NCBI GenBank assembly: GCA_012728725.1
Contig: JAAYEM010000067.1
Coordinates: forward strand, 1 to 37,372
Source of the DNA: Tissierellia bacterium
GTDB taxonomy: Bacteria; Bacillota; Clostridia; Tissierellales; Tepidimicrobiaceae
DNA length: 37,372 bases
Direction of reading: 5' to 3'
The notes beneath the pieces were generated by a model. It saw only the letters and a list, made by a program, of their open reading frames with translations. It had not been told where the DNA came from and made no database searches. The position numbers were made by a program, and so were the translations under genes. Below, one piece after another: positions 8,372 through 16,551 of the stretch (positions within the stretch are counted from its first letter, which is position 1; every line of letters starts with the position of its first letter).

Positions 8372-9436
8372 CTATATTGACTTTTCAGCAAACTCCATAC
8401 TACCTAAATCCAGCACATATATTTCATCCTGTCCAATTACATAAAATCTATTTATGTCCCTATAATCATAACTGTACTTATACAAAATTGGCCTTCCTAT
8501 TTCATCTGCAATTCTCACTAAATCATCCATAGATTTTACTGAATATAAATCATCATGGGAAGCTGATATTTCATTATTTAAAGCCACAAACCTATCCCCA
8601 TGCTTTTTAAATAGCCTTCTCAATTCCTTTTTATAAGGATCTTCACTGGTGCCTTCGGTGAAAAATACTAGGAATACAATTCCTAATAGGGCTACCCCAA
8701 TAATGGCTCCTAGAATTATAAGCTTATTCTTATTTACAGGTAGCTGAACTTCCCTTGTCTCTTCAATAGCACCTGGCTGGTCTATTGTTCTATTTCCCCT
8801 TATTTGAATCATAGATGAGTTTAAAGGAATCATCAAACTTGGACTTATGGTTTCTTCAATTCTACCTACCCTTGTTTCCCCTTCCACTTTTATATTCATA
8901 ATAATGGTTAAGCTTGTCTGACAGCTTATTTTAGATGCCTCAAGTATTTTAGAGGCAAACTCATTATATTCCCCAATATTTATATTTACATCTTCTTTTA
9001 TGGACTTGCTTTCACCAGCAATGGTAAAACTTTTATTGGGTCTAAGTATAAAGTCCTTTTCCCAGATACTCATAATATTTTCATCCCTATCAGTGGTATA
9101 GCCCTGAACCTTTGCTATTATATGGTAAGTTCCCTTTAAATCTTTAGCCTTGTCTCCACTGAATTCATAATTAAAGCGAGCCTCTATATGGTCTATAAAT
9201 TCTGTAATATAGATCCTATCCTCAGATAATGATTTGGTATCATATAATTCATTGGGTTTAAAATATACTGTAAAGTCTGCAGTGGCTTTGTTATTATAAC
9301 TAAATAGAGGAACCTTCTCCTCCTCATAACCTGGATCTTTTATAGCCCTATACAGTAAAAAAGAAACACCAGCAACTCCAATTATCAAAAAAGATATTAA
9401 TCCCAGCCTTAATTTCTTATGTATACTAAATTTCAT
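8372..9436 (-). CDS. DUF5305-family membrane protein
   Basis: The 354-residue protein has a membrane helix near the N-terminus (LISFLIIGVAGVSFLLYRAI), an extracytoplasmic beta-rich region of about 200 residues and a second helix (LIILGAIIGVALLGIVFLVFF) near residue 250. A cytoplasmic tail of about 90 residues contains YKKELRRLFKKHGDRFVAL. This two-helix layout and the outer domain match DUF5305, a family of unknown function found in archaea and bacteria; from memory it occurs beside signal peptidases and SipW-dependent proteins. It could be an assembly or anchoring factor, which is inference. GGGGAG eight bases before the ATG at 9436 decides the start over an upstream GTG (9445). Confidence 0.75.
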   Translation of the reverse strand: MKFSIHKKLRLGLISFLIIGVAGVSFLLYRAIKDPGYEEEKVPLFSYNNKATADFTVYFKPNELYDTKSLSEDRIYITEFIDHIEARFNYEFSGDKAKDLKGTYHIIAKVQGYTTDRDENIMSIWEKDFILRPNKSFTIAGESKSIKEDVNINIGEYNEFASKILEASKISCQTSLTIIMNIKVEGETRVGRIEETISPSLMIPLNSSMIQIRGNRTIDQPGAIEETREVQLPVNKNKLIILGAIIGVALLGIVFLVFFTEGTSEDPYKKELRRLFKKHGDRFVALNNEISASHDDLYSVKSMDDLVRIADEIGRPILYKYSYDYRDINRFYVIGQDEIYVLDLGSMEFAEKSI

Positions 9437-9620
9437 TCCCAACACTCCCCTAGGCCTTTTACACTACTTTTTCTATAAGGTAATATGCATATCCTCCATA
9501 TTTTTTATGACAAATTTCTATGTAATCATATTTAGTTCAACTGTTCTCTTTATATATTATGGACAAGCTATCTTGATTTTTATACGTATTGTGTGTAAAA
9601 AGAATAAAACAGGCATATAA

Positions 9621-9648
9621 AAAGAGTAGGAGTAAAATCCCACTCTTT
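9621..9648 (-). terminator. Terminator after the 256-residue SipW-type protein gene
   Basis: AAAGAGT (9621-9627) pairs with ACTCTTT (9642-9648), with an inner GGA/TCC helix and one mismatch. A U-rich stretch follows on the minus strand. Confidence 0.7.
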
Positions 9649-10417
9649 ATTTAGTACCTTCTATCTCTTGAATATCTCCGTCTCCACCGTATCCATTTTC
9701 TCCATCATATGGATTTTGTGTTGGATCCTTTGCCCATTGTTCCCAATCAAATGTTATCTTGAACTTGCAATATTGGTTTTGATATTCATTTCCTGCATCT
9801 GGATGAAGCTTAAATAGTATGCAATTTTCCTCTTCTACCTCTTCAGACTCAGCTCCTAGTGTAAACCATCCACCAGGCTCAATTACTAAATTTACCTTAT
9901 TAGTACTTTCTACTAATTTATCAAGAGCTCTTTGTACTGTCCACCAATCTTGATTTACATGAGCCCACTTATCTTTTACGCCATCACCATTTACGTCAGC
10001 CTTCCAAGTGGTTTGGGCTCGTAGTAAATTAAATAAATCTTCGTTTCCACTTAAAAGTTCAACTCTAGCACCCTTAAGTTTAGCAGGAATTGTTCCTTTA
10101 TTTTCAAATTTCATATCAACTTGAACTACTCCACCAGGATATAGATCTTTAAATTCTACAATAGCTGAATTACCATCAGGCAAAACTTTAGTATTTGCTT
10201 TAACTCCATGTGTCCAGTCATACTTGTGCCAATCATGGGCTTCATTTTTCCTTTGATCATCACCAGTACGTGTACCTACACCTGTTATTTCCACATCAAA
10301 TTTCCCAGTTCTTACTGTTGTTGTCAAGAATAGCTCTTCATTCCATATAGCATAGCCTGCACCTATCAACATAATGGCTACTATCAATACCAGCATCAAA
10401 AATTTGGCCCTTTTCAC
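9647..10417 (-). CDS. SipW-dependent secreted protein, candidate major surface-fibre subunit
   Basis: The 256-residue protein opens with a SipW-type signal peptide: a hydrophobic run ending GAGYAIWNEELF at about residues 19-30, followed by TGKFDVEITG, the usual start of TasA/camelysin-like mature chains. The core has KFENKGTIPAKL, the strand and turn seen in many such proteins. DVNGDGVKD at residues 141-149 has the D-x-N-x-D-G spacing of a calcium loop. Two cysteines (C199, C217) may pair. The tail is acidic and Gly-rich. It starts at GTG after AAGGAGAGGATAAGT. Terminators both upstream (10604-10619) and downstream (9621-9648) isolate it as a single-gene transcript, which fits a highly made structural protein. 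TasA-like fibre formation is inferred; the direct observation is the signal type and the clustering with the peptidase. Confidence 0.8.
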   Translation of the reverse strand: MKRAKFLMLVLIVAIMLIGAGYAIWNEELFLTTTVRTGKFDVEITGVGTRTGDDQRKNEAHDWHKYDWTHGVKANTKVLPDGNSAIVEFKDLYPGGVVQVDMKFENKGTIPAKLKGARVELLSGNEDLFNLLRAQTTWKADVNGDGVKDKWAHVNQDWWTVQRALDKLVESTNKVNLVIEPGGWFTLGAESEEVEEENCILFKLHPDAGNEYQNQYCKFKITFDWEQWAKDPTQNPYDGENGYGGDGDIQEIEGTK

Positions 10418-10603
10418 ACTTATCCTCTCCTTTTTACTGATTTTTAACTTTTCCCTACTCCTATAAAAATTATAGGTTGTTCTTCCCCTTTTTACGCCCC
10501 TCCAAAGTATACTTTTCTTTTATAATTTAGTTGTAAAATAATGGGCCTTAAGGCCTACATATATGCTACTTTAGTACCATATAAATTTATGCAAAACAAA
10601 AAA

Positions 10604-10619
10604 CAGGGTAATAACCCTG
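10604..10619 (-). terminator. Terminator after the signal peptidase gene
   Basis: CAGGGT and ACCCTG form a 6-bp stem with a 4-base loop six bases beyond the peptidase stop. TTTTTTGTTTT follows on the minus strand. Confidence 0.75.
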
Positions 10620-10624
10620 CTTAA

Positions 10625-11839
10625 CTAAAATACTATTTCATCTAAAGGAATATTACCTTTACTCTTTATAAGGAGAGTTGGCCAGCCTAATTTGGGTATT
10701 GTCTTTATTACCTGACCCCTTATATTTTCCGGCTTTACTGGGTCTGGATCCTGTCCTGAATTATTGTCTCCTTTAGTTATGAAGCTTATCCCTTTCTCTT
10801 CTTCCCTTTTTATATCTATTATCCTATGGGATATAAGTATCCCGTCCCTTTGAAACTGTATTATGTCTCCAACTTTAAGCTTATTTATACCTTCTATATC
10901 TACTATCCTCTCCACTAGGATAATATCCCCTGGTTTTATCTCTGGCTCCATACTTCCAGTGGCGATAACAGATGGGTATATGGGAAAGACTCCTACTGCA
11001 AACCATACAATCAATATGGATATAATGCTTGTGATTAACCAACTAAGGGGGCTTTCTTCCAGATCCTTTTTCCTCAATTGTTTAGAGGCGGTATAGTATA
11101 TATTCTGCATGGACATCATGAAAAATATGGGACAAAGAATGCCTATCAATGCCATGGTAATCCACTTTATATCTGGTAGAACTGGAGACAGCCAATGGAA
11201 AGCCTCTATAACTCCCATATATGTAATAGAAGTTAGTGGCCCCCCTAGATATGCCAAATATCCAGCAAATAAATTTTGAGTAAAATCCGGCGCCAAATAC
11301 TGGCCTATGAATTGGACTAACTGGGAAAGGCTTATTAAACTAGTATAATTATTAAAGGAGATGCCGGTAAATGTCATAAATATAGCTATTAGTATAAATA
11401 CCCAGTATCTTTCCTCTTTATTGAAACCCTTTATTAGGTAGCTCCTAATAAATTCTCTGCATACCAAGGCTGGGCCTATAGATATAATATTTCTAATAAT
11501 CCCCATTATGGAATGATCATATGGACTCTTGCCTAGACCGTCTATAAGTCCAGCTAATATGGAAATAATGATATAAATAATTGCAAAATTAAAGGCCCAA
11601 AAATACAAAAGTTTTCTCAACCTTAAATATCCTTTAGCCCTAATACATGGAAATCTCCATACCAGGGCCAGGAAACCCATCCATAGAATTGGCCTTATTA
11701 TATAATTGAATGCAAAACTACCTATAATATTTACAATATTTGAATTTTCCAGTATGTACATAAACAAAATTAATATTATTAATACAAGACATATTTTATT
11801 GTAATTTGCTGTAGGCAAAAACTTATCCCTGGTAATCAT
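10625..11839 (-). CDS. Signal peptidase I of SipW/Sec11 type fused to a polytopic membrane domain
   Basis: The C-terminal third (from about residue 270) is an S26B signal peptidase: a membrane helix, then ATGSMEPEIKPGD with nucleophile Ser296, GILISHRIID with His338 and ITKGDNN with Asp358. A histidine where ordinary bacterial enzymes have lysine marks the ER/archaeal/SipW class. SipW cleaves TasA- and YqxM-like precursors in Bacillus, and three likely substrates are encoded on either side. Bacillus SipW is about 190 residues; here an extra N-terminal region of about 270 residues with seven or so hydrophobic segments is fused in front. Its function is unknown, and one loop (VCREFIRSYLI) only loosely recalls CPBP-type membrane proteases. 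The gene begins at ATG 11839 and follows the 158-residue secreted protein gene by 64 bases. Confidence 0.85.
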   Translation of the reverse strand: MITRDKFLPTANYNKICLVLIILILFMYILENSNIVNIIGSFAFNYIIRPILWMGFLALVWRFPCIRAKGYLRLRKLLYFWAFNFAIIYIIISILAGLIDGLGKSPYDHSIMGIIRNIISIGPALVCREFIRSYLIKGFNKEERYWVFILIAIFMTFTGISFNNYTSLISLSQLVQFIGQYLAPDFTQNLFAGYLAYLGGPLTSITYMGVIEAFHWLSPVLPDIKWITMALIGILCPIFFMMSMQNIYYTASKQLRKKDLEESPLSWLITSIISILIVWFAVGVFPIYPSVIATGSMEPEIKPGDIILVERIVDIEGINKLKVGDIIQFQRDGILISHRIIDIKREEEKGISFITKGDNNSGQDPDPVKPENIRGQVIKTIPKLGWPTLLIKSKGNIPLDEIVF

Positions 11840-11903
11840 ACTTGTCCCTCATTTAATAATGTTTATCAAATCACTTGAATATGCTAATTATTTAAGTCAA
11901 TGT

Positions 11904-12380
11904 CTAATTCATGTTTTCAGTAGGGTTTTCCTCATGGTCTAAATTAACTTCTTTGCCTTCCACTTCTCCACTAATTTTGGATTCATCATTATTCCCATTG
12001 TTGTTGTCAATTTCTTCCTCCCCTGGTTCATCTCCATCTATTACTTGACCACCATTTTTTTCTACACTATCCCATTGGATTAAATTATCTACCGGTATTT
12101 CCAAATCATATTGTCCACCTTTTTCAACTTCTATTCCAATAAGTTCAGTAATTACTTCCTCTTCTGGCTCCTGGACATCAAATTCATTCAGTTTTGGCCT
12201 TTCCATTTCCCCTAGCATATTTTCTAACTCTTCTCTCTTAGCCAATACATGTTCTGGGTCTGGTAGTACATCTATATCTACCTCAATGGTTAACATTTCA
12301 CTCCATAGCCCATATCCGCCAGATATAAACAATATTGCAAATATAAGGCTTAAAAGGATTACAATTATTACCTTCCTCAT
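11904..12380 (-). CDS. Small acidic protein with SipW-type signal peptide
   Basis: The 158-residue protein has a membrane/signal helix ending SGGYGLWSEMLTIEV at about residues 20-34. The G-Y-G-x-W-S-E-x-L core matches the other two putative SipW substrates in the locus. The rest is strongly acidic, with runs of Glu, Asp and Asn and no cysteine. The only segments that look folded are LIGIEVEKGGQYDLEIPVDN and neighbours. No family is recognised. CGGAGGTAATTAT before the ATG is an excellent ribosome site. Its place between another SipW-type gene and the peptidase gene suggests a minor or accessory component, in the manner of TapA, but no TapA homology is visible. Confidence 0.65.
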   Translation of the reverse strand: MRKVIIVILLSLIFAILFISGGYGLWSEMLTIEVDIDVLPDPEHVLAKREELENMLGEMERPKLNEFDVQEPEEEVITELIGIEVEKGGQYDLEIPVDNLIQWDSVEKNGGQVIDGDEPGEEEIDNNNGNNDESKISGEVEGKEVNLDHEENPTENMN

Positions 12381-12415
12381 ATAATTACCTCCGTATCATC
12401 ATTGAATGGATTTTA

Positions 12416-12925
12416 CTATAGTCCCTGTTTAAAGTAGTAATATTCAGTAAAGGTATAGGTTTCAGTAGGAAATAATTCTTCTATTATTTGATCCATATCA
12501 AAGCCTTCTTCATACTGTTCAGGAACTATGGACTTTCCCTGTAATAATGGTTTCCTATATTCCTCTAGATCTATAATATATTTAAACTCCCTGGTCTTTC
12601 CTGGATATATAATGGTTCCATCTTCCAATACTGCCGGCACTGTTCCTTCATTTATAATAGAAAAAGTTATGGTTTCCTTCTTTCCTTCATAGCATTCCCC
12701 ACTTACTTTTAAAGTCTTGCCATCAAAAGATGGTACTACAATTAAATTATCACTTTGGCCACCAGTAAAGCTAAGATTGAAATTTCCTGTGCTAATGGAT
12801 ACATCCATATTGAGGCCCTCATTCCAATACCCGTACCCAATGCCTATAGAGCTTACTGCTATTATGGCAACTATGAATATTGTAGATTTGATGTGTAATA
12901 TCTTTTTCCTTTTCCCCCTGCTCAA
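12416..12925 (-). CDS. SipW-dependent secreted protein, TasA/camelysin-like
   Basis: The protein of 169 residues has a basic N-terminus (RGKRKK), a hydrophobic helix and the SipW-type site GIGYGYWNEGLNMDVSISTG, followed by NFNLSFTGGQ. A middle portion FSIINEGTVPAVLEDGT matches the beta-strand/turn seen in the 256-residue paralogue (FENKGTIPAKLKGA). The C-terminus is Tyr/Phe-rich (TYTFTEYYYFKQG). A GTG at 12934 overlaps the ribosome site itself; the TTG at 12925, eight bases after AAAGGAGG, is the true start. It begins 43 bases after the response regulator gene and is probably transcribed with it, so a two-component system may drive it directly. Confidence 0.75.
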   Translation of the reverse strand: MSRGKRKKILHIKSTIFIVAIIAVSSIGIGYGYWNEGLNMDVSISTGNFNLSFTGGQSDNLIVVPSFDGKTLKVSGECYEGKKETITFSIINEGTVPAVLEDGTIIYPGKTREFKYIIDLEEYRKPLLQGKSIVPEQYEEGFDMDQIIEELFPTETYTFTEYYYFKQGL

Positions 12926-12968
12926 AGAGGTCACCTCCTTTGATTTCAGCTATAAACTAGGCTGCACC

Positions 12969-13586
12969 TTACATATTGATAAATTCATTGGCCAAGAGTG
13001 CTACCTGAGTCCTATGTTCCAAGCCTAGTTTAGACAAAATATTGCTAACATGTTTCTTTACAGTATGTTCTGATATAAAGAGTTTTTCTGCTATTTCACA
13101 GTTGCTTAGCCCTTTTCCTAATTCCATAAATACATCCTGCTCCCTGGGGGTCAATTCATCCAGATATGTATTTTTATGATTATTTGTAATCTCATATTTT
13201 ACAATTTCCGGATCTATAAACTGTTTTCCCCTTAAAACTAAATGTACAGCATATAGTATATCTTCAGCAAAGGCTTCCTTAAGTATGTATCCTTCTACTC
13301 CCACCTCCTTACAGCGTATAAAATCTTCCTTTTTCAAAGATGAAGTTAGTATTATAAATTTGGTTTTAACTTCTCTTTTTTTGGAGCTGATCACTATATC
13401 TAACCCATATTCCTTACCAAGATAAAGATCTATTATAGCCAAGGTTGGTTCTTCCCTTTCTATTACCATCTCAGCTTCTTCCCTACTGGAAGCTTCTAAT
13501 ATAATGTCGATATCCTCCTCAAAGGATAGGATAGCTGATAAGCCCCTTCTTACCAATGGATGGTCATCCACTATAAGTATTTTCAT
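12969..13586 (-). CDS. NarL/LuxR-family response regulator
   Basis: The 205-residue regulator has a receiver domain with acidic DDHP (residues 7-10), phospho-acceptor D53 in AIIDLYLG, and TSS near residue 81. A C-terminal LuxR-type helix-turn-helix follows (about 140-200: LTPREQDVFMELGKGLSNCEIAEKLF is split by the usual turn before SEHTVKKHVSNILSKL). It overlaps the kinase gene upstream by four bases (ATGA), indicating translational coupling. Its likely targets are the SipW-type secretion genes that follow, possibly including its own operon. The binding sequence is not recognisable. Confidence 0.92.
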   Translation of the reverse strand: MKILIVDDHPLVRRGLSAILSFEEDIDIILEASSREEAEMVIEREEPTLAIIDLYLGKEYGLDIVISSKKREVKTKFIILTSSLKKEDFIRCKEVGVEGYILKEAFAEDILYAVHLVLRGKQFIDPEIVKYEITNNHKNTYLDELTPREQDVFMELGKGLSNCEIAEKLFISEHTVKKHVSNILSKLGLEHRTQVALLANEFINM

Positions 13587-15301
13587 ACAAGAGCCTCCCC
13601 CTCTTTAACTGGTACCTTATTAGGTATAACAACCTGTATTTTAGTGCCCCTACCTGGATAGCTGTCTATTTTAATCTCTCCTCCTAAGGATTGGGTCAAT
13701 TGATATAGGTTTTTAAGTCCCAAGCCCCCAGTTTTATCTTCAGTAACTTTGCTGACATCAAATCCAACCCCATCATCTATTATTCTTAACATATTGACTC
13801 TAGCCTCAATAGTTAAAGATACTTCTATATTTTGAGCTTTTCCATGACGCACTGCATTTGCAATTCCTTCACATATTATCCTATAAAAAGCCTTCTTCTG
13901 TTCGCAATTTAACAGCTCATCATCCCCTTCTATATTAAATGGAATGGTTACCCCATTAAATCTCTTCATATCCTCTATATAGTTTTTAATATCCATTACA
14001 AAGCTATCTGAGCCGGCCTTTTTCCAACTAAGGCCATATATCTTTTCCCTTAATTCCTTCATTACAGTCTTGGTTGTATTCCTAATTATATTAAGTTTAT
14101 CCTCTATTTCCTCTTTGGTGTATTTATCTAAATTTCTAATCAAGGAAAAGACGCCACAGGACATGCTGAAAAGCCTTTGAAGGACACTATCGTGTATCTC
14201 ATTGGCTATTCTATTCTGTTCCTCTGAAATCAATAACCTTTCATTTATTTCCTCTAGAGAGAGCCTTTCAAAGGTTGTAGACAATAATTCTGACAGGAAT
14301 TGAAGTTGATAAATGGTATTCCGGTATATGATCCCCTCTTTAATATGTATTAATTTGCAGCCCAATATGCCATAATCTTTATAATTGGATTTTACCGGCA
14401 TCATTATGAATCTGGTATTGGATATGGATATTTCTACAGGTGATTTTTGTTCTAGTATATTTTTTAAATCTTTTTGAATGTATTCTTCTATAGACTTTAC
14501 AAACCCATTATCCAATTGGGAAAACATCTTATTTTCATCTTCCGATACATCATAATAGAATAATAGGTGGCTTTTGGTTATTTTTCTAGTATATTTAAAT
14601 AAAAGCTTTATTAGGCCTTCCTTATTCCCTTTACTAGTTAATATATTGATGGATTGGTACAGGGTCTTTATATGATCATTAGATTCTATAATCATATTAT
14701 TAGCCATTTCCAATTGTTTGTTTGCTATTTCTAGTTTTTTACTCTTTTCCTTGGTCTTATCTATATAAACAGCCCAAAGTTGAATTGCAACTACTATCAT
14801 GATAAAGCTTAGTATATAGTTGGATTCCTCCCTTATAAGTCCTAGTAGGTATTGGCCATTATAAGTGGTAAAATATGCTAATATACTAGAGGTTATTAAA
14901 TAAGCAGATAGATTAATCCAGCAATATATTTTTTTTAGAAATACAGAGCTTATTAATATGGTGTTGAGGCTATACCAGACAAATGGACTATTAATGCCTC
15001 CATTAAGTCCTCCTGAGGGTATCAATAACATACAGTTTCCTATGGTTTCTATGGTAAGAAGGATTTTAATGCTTTTATTGGATCTTTCCTTGGCTAGATA
15101 AAGATAGGACAATATTATTGCTGATATGGTGAGGCAGCCTATTATAAAGATCCTTTTACCAAGGTAATGGTCAGGATCATTAATAAAATAGAATAGGGAT
15201 GTAATTAGTAAGGATATGTACCTATATGCAAATAGAATTTTTGATTCTTCTAATCTACCCCTAAAAAAGGAATCTTTTCTTTTTGTAATTTTTGAAATCA
15301 A
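13583..15301 (-). CDS. NarL-family sensor histidine kinase with multi-helix N-terminal domain
   Basis: The 572-residue kinase has about five or six membrane helices in residues 20-180, a coiled-coil linker (KKLEIANKQLEMANN) and a GAF-like region at about 215-350. The HisKA_3 dimerisation helix EEQNRIANEIHDSVLQRLF places the phospho-acceptor at H370, and an HATPase_c domain follows with AVRHGKAQN, DDGVGFDVSK and GGLGLKNL. This is the DesK/LiaS/NarX class. The start is TTG, seven bases after AAGGG. It is the first gene downstream of the structured leader and terminator at 15402-15535 and of four further genes on the same strand. The stimulus is unknown; multi-helix sensor ends of this kind often sense membrane state or small hydrophobic ligands. 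Confidence 0.9.
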   Translation of the reverse strand: MISKITKRKDSFFRGRLEESKILFAYRYISLLITSLFYFINDPDHYLGKRIFIIGCLTISAIILSYLYLAKERSNKSIKILLTIETIGNCMLLIPSGGLNGGINSPFVWYSLNTILISSVFLKKIYCWINLSAYLITSSILAYFTTYNGQYLLGLIREESNYILSFIMIVVAIQLWAVYIDKTKEKSKKLEIANKQLEMANNMIIESNDHIKTLYQSINILTSKGNKEGLIKLLFKYTRKITKSHLLFYYDVSEDENKMFSQLDNGFVKSIEEYIQKDLKNILEQKSPVEISISNTRFIMMPVKSNYKDYGILGCKLIHIKEGIIYRNTIYQLQFLSELLSTTFERLSLEEINERLLISEEQNRIANEIHDSVLQRLFSMSCGVFSLIRNLDKYTKEEIEDKLNIIRNTTKTVMKELREKIYGLSWKKAGSDSFVMDIKNYIEDMKRFNGVTIPFNIEGDDELLNCEQKKAFYRIICEGIANAVRHGKAQNIEVSLTIEARVNMLRIIDDGVGFDVSKVTEDKTGGLGLKNLYQLTQSLGGEIKIDSYPGRGTKIQVVIPNKVPVKEGEALV

Positions 15302-15401
15302 ATTTCAACCCTTCTTTTTATTGTATATTTATAAACAATCTAAGCCCTTAATTTATTATATTAAGGCCCTTATTAATATTTCCACTTACTTCAAAAATAA
15401 A

Positions 15402-15433
15402 ACCCAACCTATAAACAAAGTTATAGATTGGGT
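15402..15433 (-). terminator. Strong leader terminator upstream of the kinase operon
   Basis: The minus-strand RNA forms a 13-bp stem (15433-15421 with 15414-15402) with one U-G wobble that would be a C-A mismatch on the other strand, so the hairpin belongs to the minus strand. UUUUAUUUUUG follows. It lies about 100 bases before the kinase start, where a terminator has no gene to end except a leader RNA. Confidence 0.8.
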
Positions 15434-15535
15434 CGGTTGCACCACTGACTCCCCATGTGTAAGGTACCCATATACAACACATGGTTCCTTGCCTCCCAAA
15501 TTAATATATTAATTCTTGCATTCATTATAACAAGG
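15402..15535 (-). ncRNA. Candidate structured leader RNA (riboswitch or attenuator) for the SipW locus
   Basis: Between the ttcA-like gene and the kinase gene, the minus strand carries an extended -10 (TGTTATAAT, about 15536-15528). It is followed by a 16-base palindrome (AATTAATATATTAATT), then GGGAGGCAAGG. An 8-bp stem comes next (CCATGTGT with ACACATGG, about 15485-15455) whose loop holds GGGTACC, then GGGAGTCAGTGGTGCAACCGACC, which is more than chance structure, and then the terminator. GC content is clearly above the surroundings. I could not match it to GEMM, ydaO, T-box, SAM, TPP, cobalamin, glycine or preQ1 consensus features. Start and extent are approximate. Confidence 0.45.
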
Positions 15536-15590
15536 GAGGCTGGTATTTTTTGTAGTATTTAGTTGTCGAAATAAAATTTAAACCCTTCCT

Positions 15591-16469
15591 TTATTCCTCA
15601 TCATAAAAGTCTAAAAAGGAATACTTCTTCCCATCCTTTTCCCAGCCCAATATACAGTTTAAATTAACGTTTTGGGCTGCCCTAAAAATGGATATGTCTA
15701 CATTGGTAAAGTTTTCCTTTAATTGCTCTATCAAGGCCTTTATTTCATAACGCTTATTCCCTATTTTTTTAGCAGCCACCATGCAGGCACAATTTAAAGG
15801 CATTATTCCACTATACCTAATAAATCTCTCTATATAAGCTTCTTCTATATAGTAAAGGGGACGTATCAGCTCCATTCCCTCATAGTTTTGAGATTTCAAT
15901 TTGGGCAGCATGTTTTTAAAGTTTCCAGAACACAATATATTTAATAGGGTGGTTTCAATTACATCATTAAAATGATGGCCTAGGGCTAGTTTATTACACC
16001 CTAGCTCCTGGGCTTTGCCGTATAAGGCCCCCCTTCTCATCCTGGCACACATATAGCAAGGATACTCTCCCGCTATCCTATTGGCTACCTCAAATATTCC
16101 TGATTCAAATATGTGGATGGGAATATTTAAATAATTACAGTTTTCTATCAATAATTCCCTTATATCTGGATGGTAGCCTGGATCCATGGCTATAAATTCT
16201 AATTCAAAATTTGCCCTTCCATGTCGATGGAGTTCTTGGAATAGTTTAGCCATAAGGAGGCTATCCTTTCCTCCCGAAATAGCCACTGCAATCCTATCTC
16301 CATCTTCAATCAATTGATAATCCTTTATAGCCTTTATAAATTTACTCCAAATATGTTTCCTATACCTTTTAATTATACTTCGCTCTATCTCTTCTAAAGG
16401 TTTTCTATCACCTAAGGGCACTATTACTTCACAGCCAGTCCCTGCTAATTTGTTATCTTTTGTAGCCAC
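15591..16469 (-). CDS. TtcA-like PP-loop ATPase (tRNA thiolation family)
   Basis: The 292-residue protein has the PP-loop SGGKDS at residues 65-70, a CYMCARMRRGAL segment whose CxxC pair is typical of TtcA/TtuA-type enzymes, LGHHFNDVIETTLLN, and a later NCAC cysteine pair. Such enzymes adenylate a tRNA base and insert sulfur using an iron-sulfur cluster; the exact tRNA position is not certain for Gram-positive members, so ttcA is not assigned. The frame is open to a TTG at 16502, but GGAG eight bases before a GTG at 16469 decides the start. The UPF0251 gene lies 82 bases upstream on the same strand and the two may be cotranscribed. Confidence 0.8.
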   Translation of the reverse strand: MATKDNKLAGTGCEVIVPLGDRKPLEEIERSIIKRYRKHIWSKFIKAIKDYQLIEDGDRIAVAISGGKDSLLMAKLFQELHRHGRANFELEFIAMDPGYHPDIRELLIENCNYLNIPIHIFESGIFEVANRIAGEYPCYMCARMRRGALYGKAQELGCNKLALGHHFNDVIETTLLNILCSGNFKNMLPKLKSQNYEGMELIRPLYYIEEAYIERFIRYSGIMPLNCACMVAAKKIGNKRYEIKALIEQLKENFTNVDISIFRAAQNVNLNCILGWEKDGKKYSFLDFYDEE

Positions 16470-16551
16470 AAGTATCACTCCATTAATTACTTTATCAATC
16501 AATATATTCTATATTAAAAATAATATAAATGCAATGTCATAAATCTACCAT

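Noticed and set aside
15402-15535. T-box, c-di-GMP (GEMM), ydaO, SAM or cobalamin riboswitch
   Set aside because: GGTACC and TGGTGCAACC segments were compared by eye with T-box and riboswitch cores, but the defining conserved strings are absent, so only an unassigned structured leader is reported.
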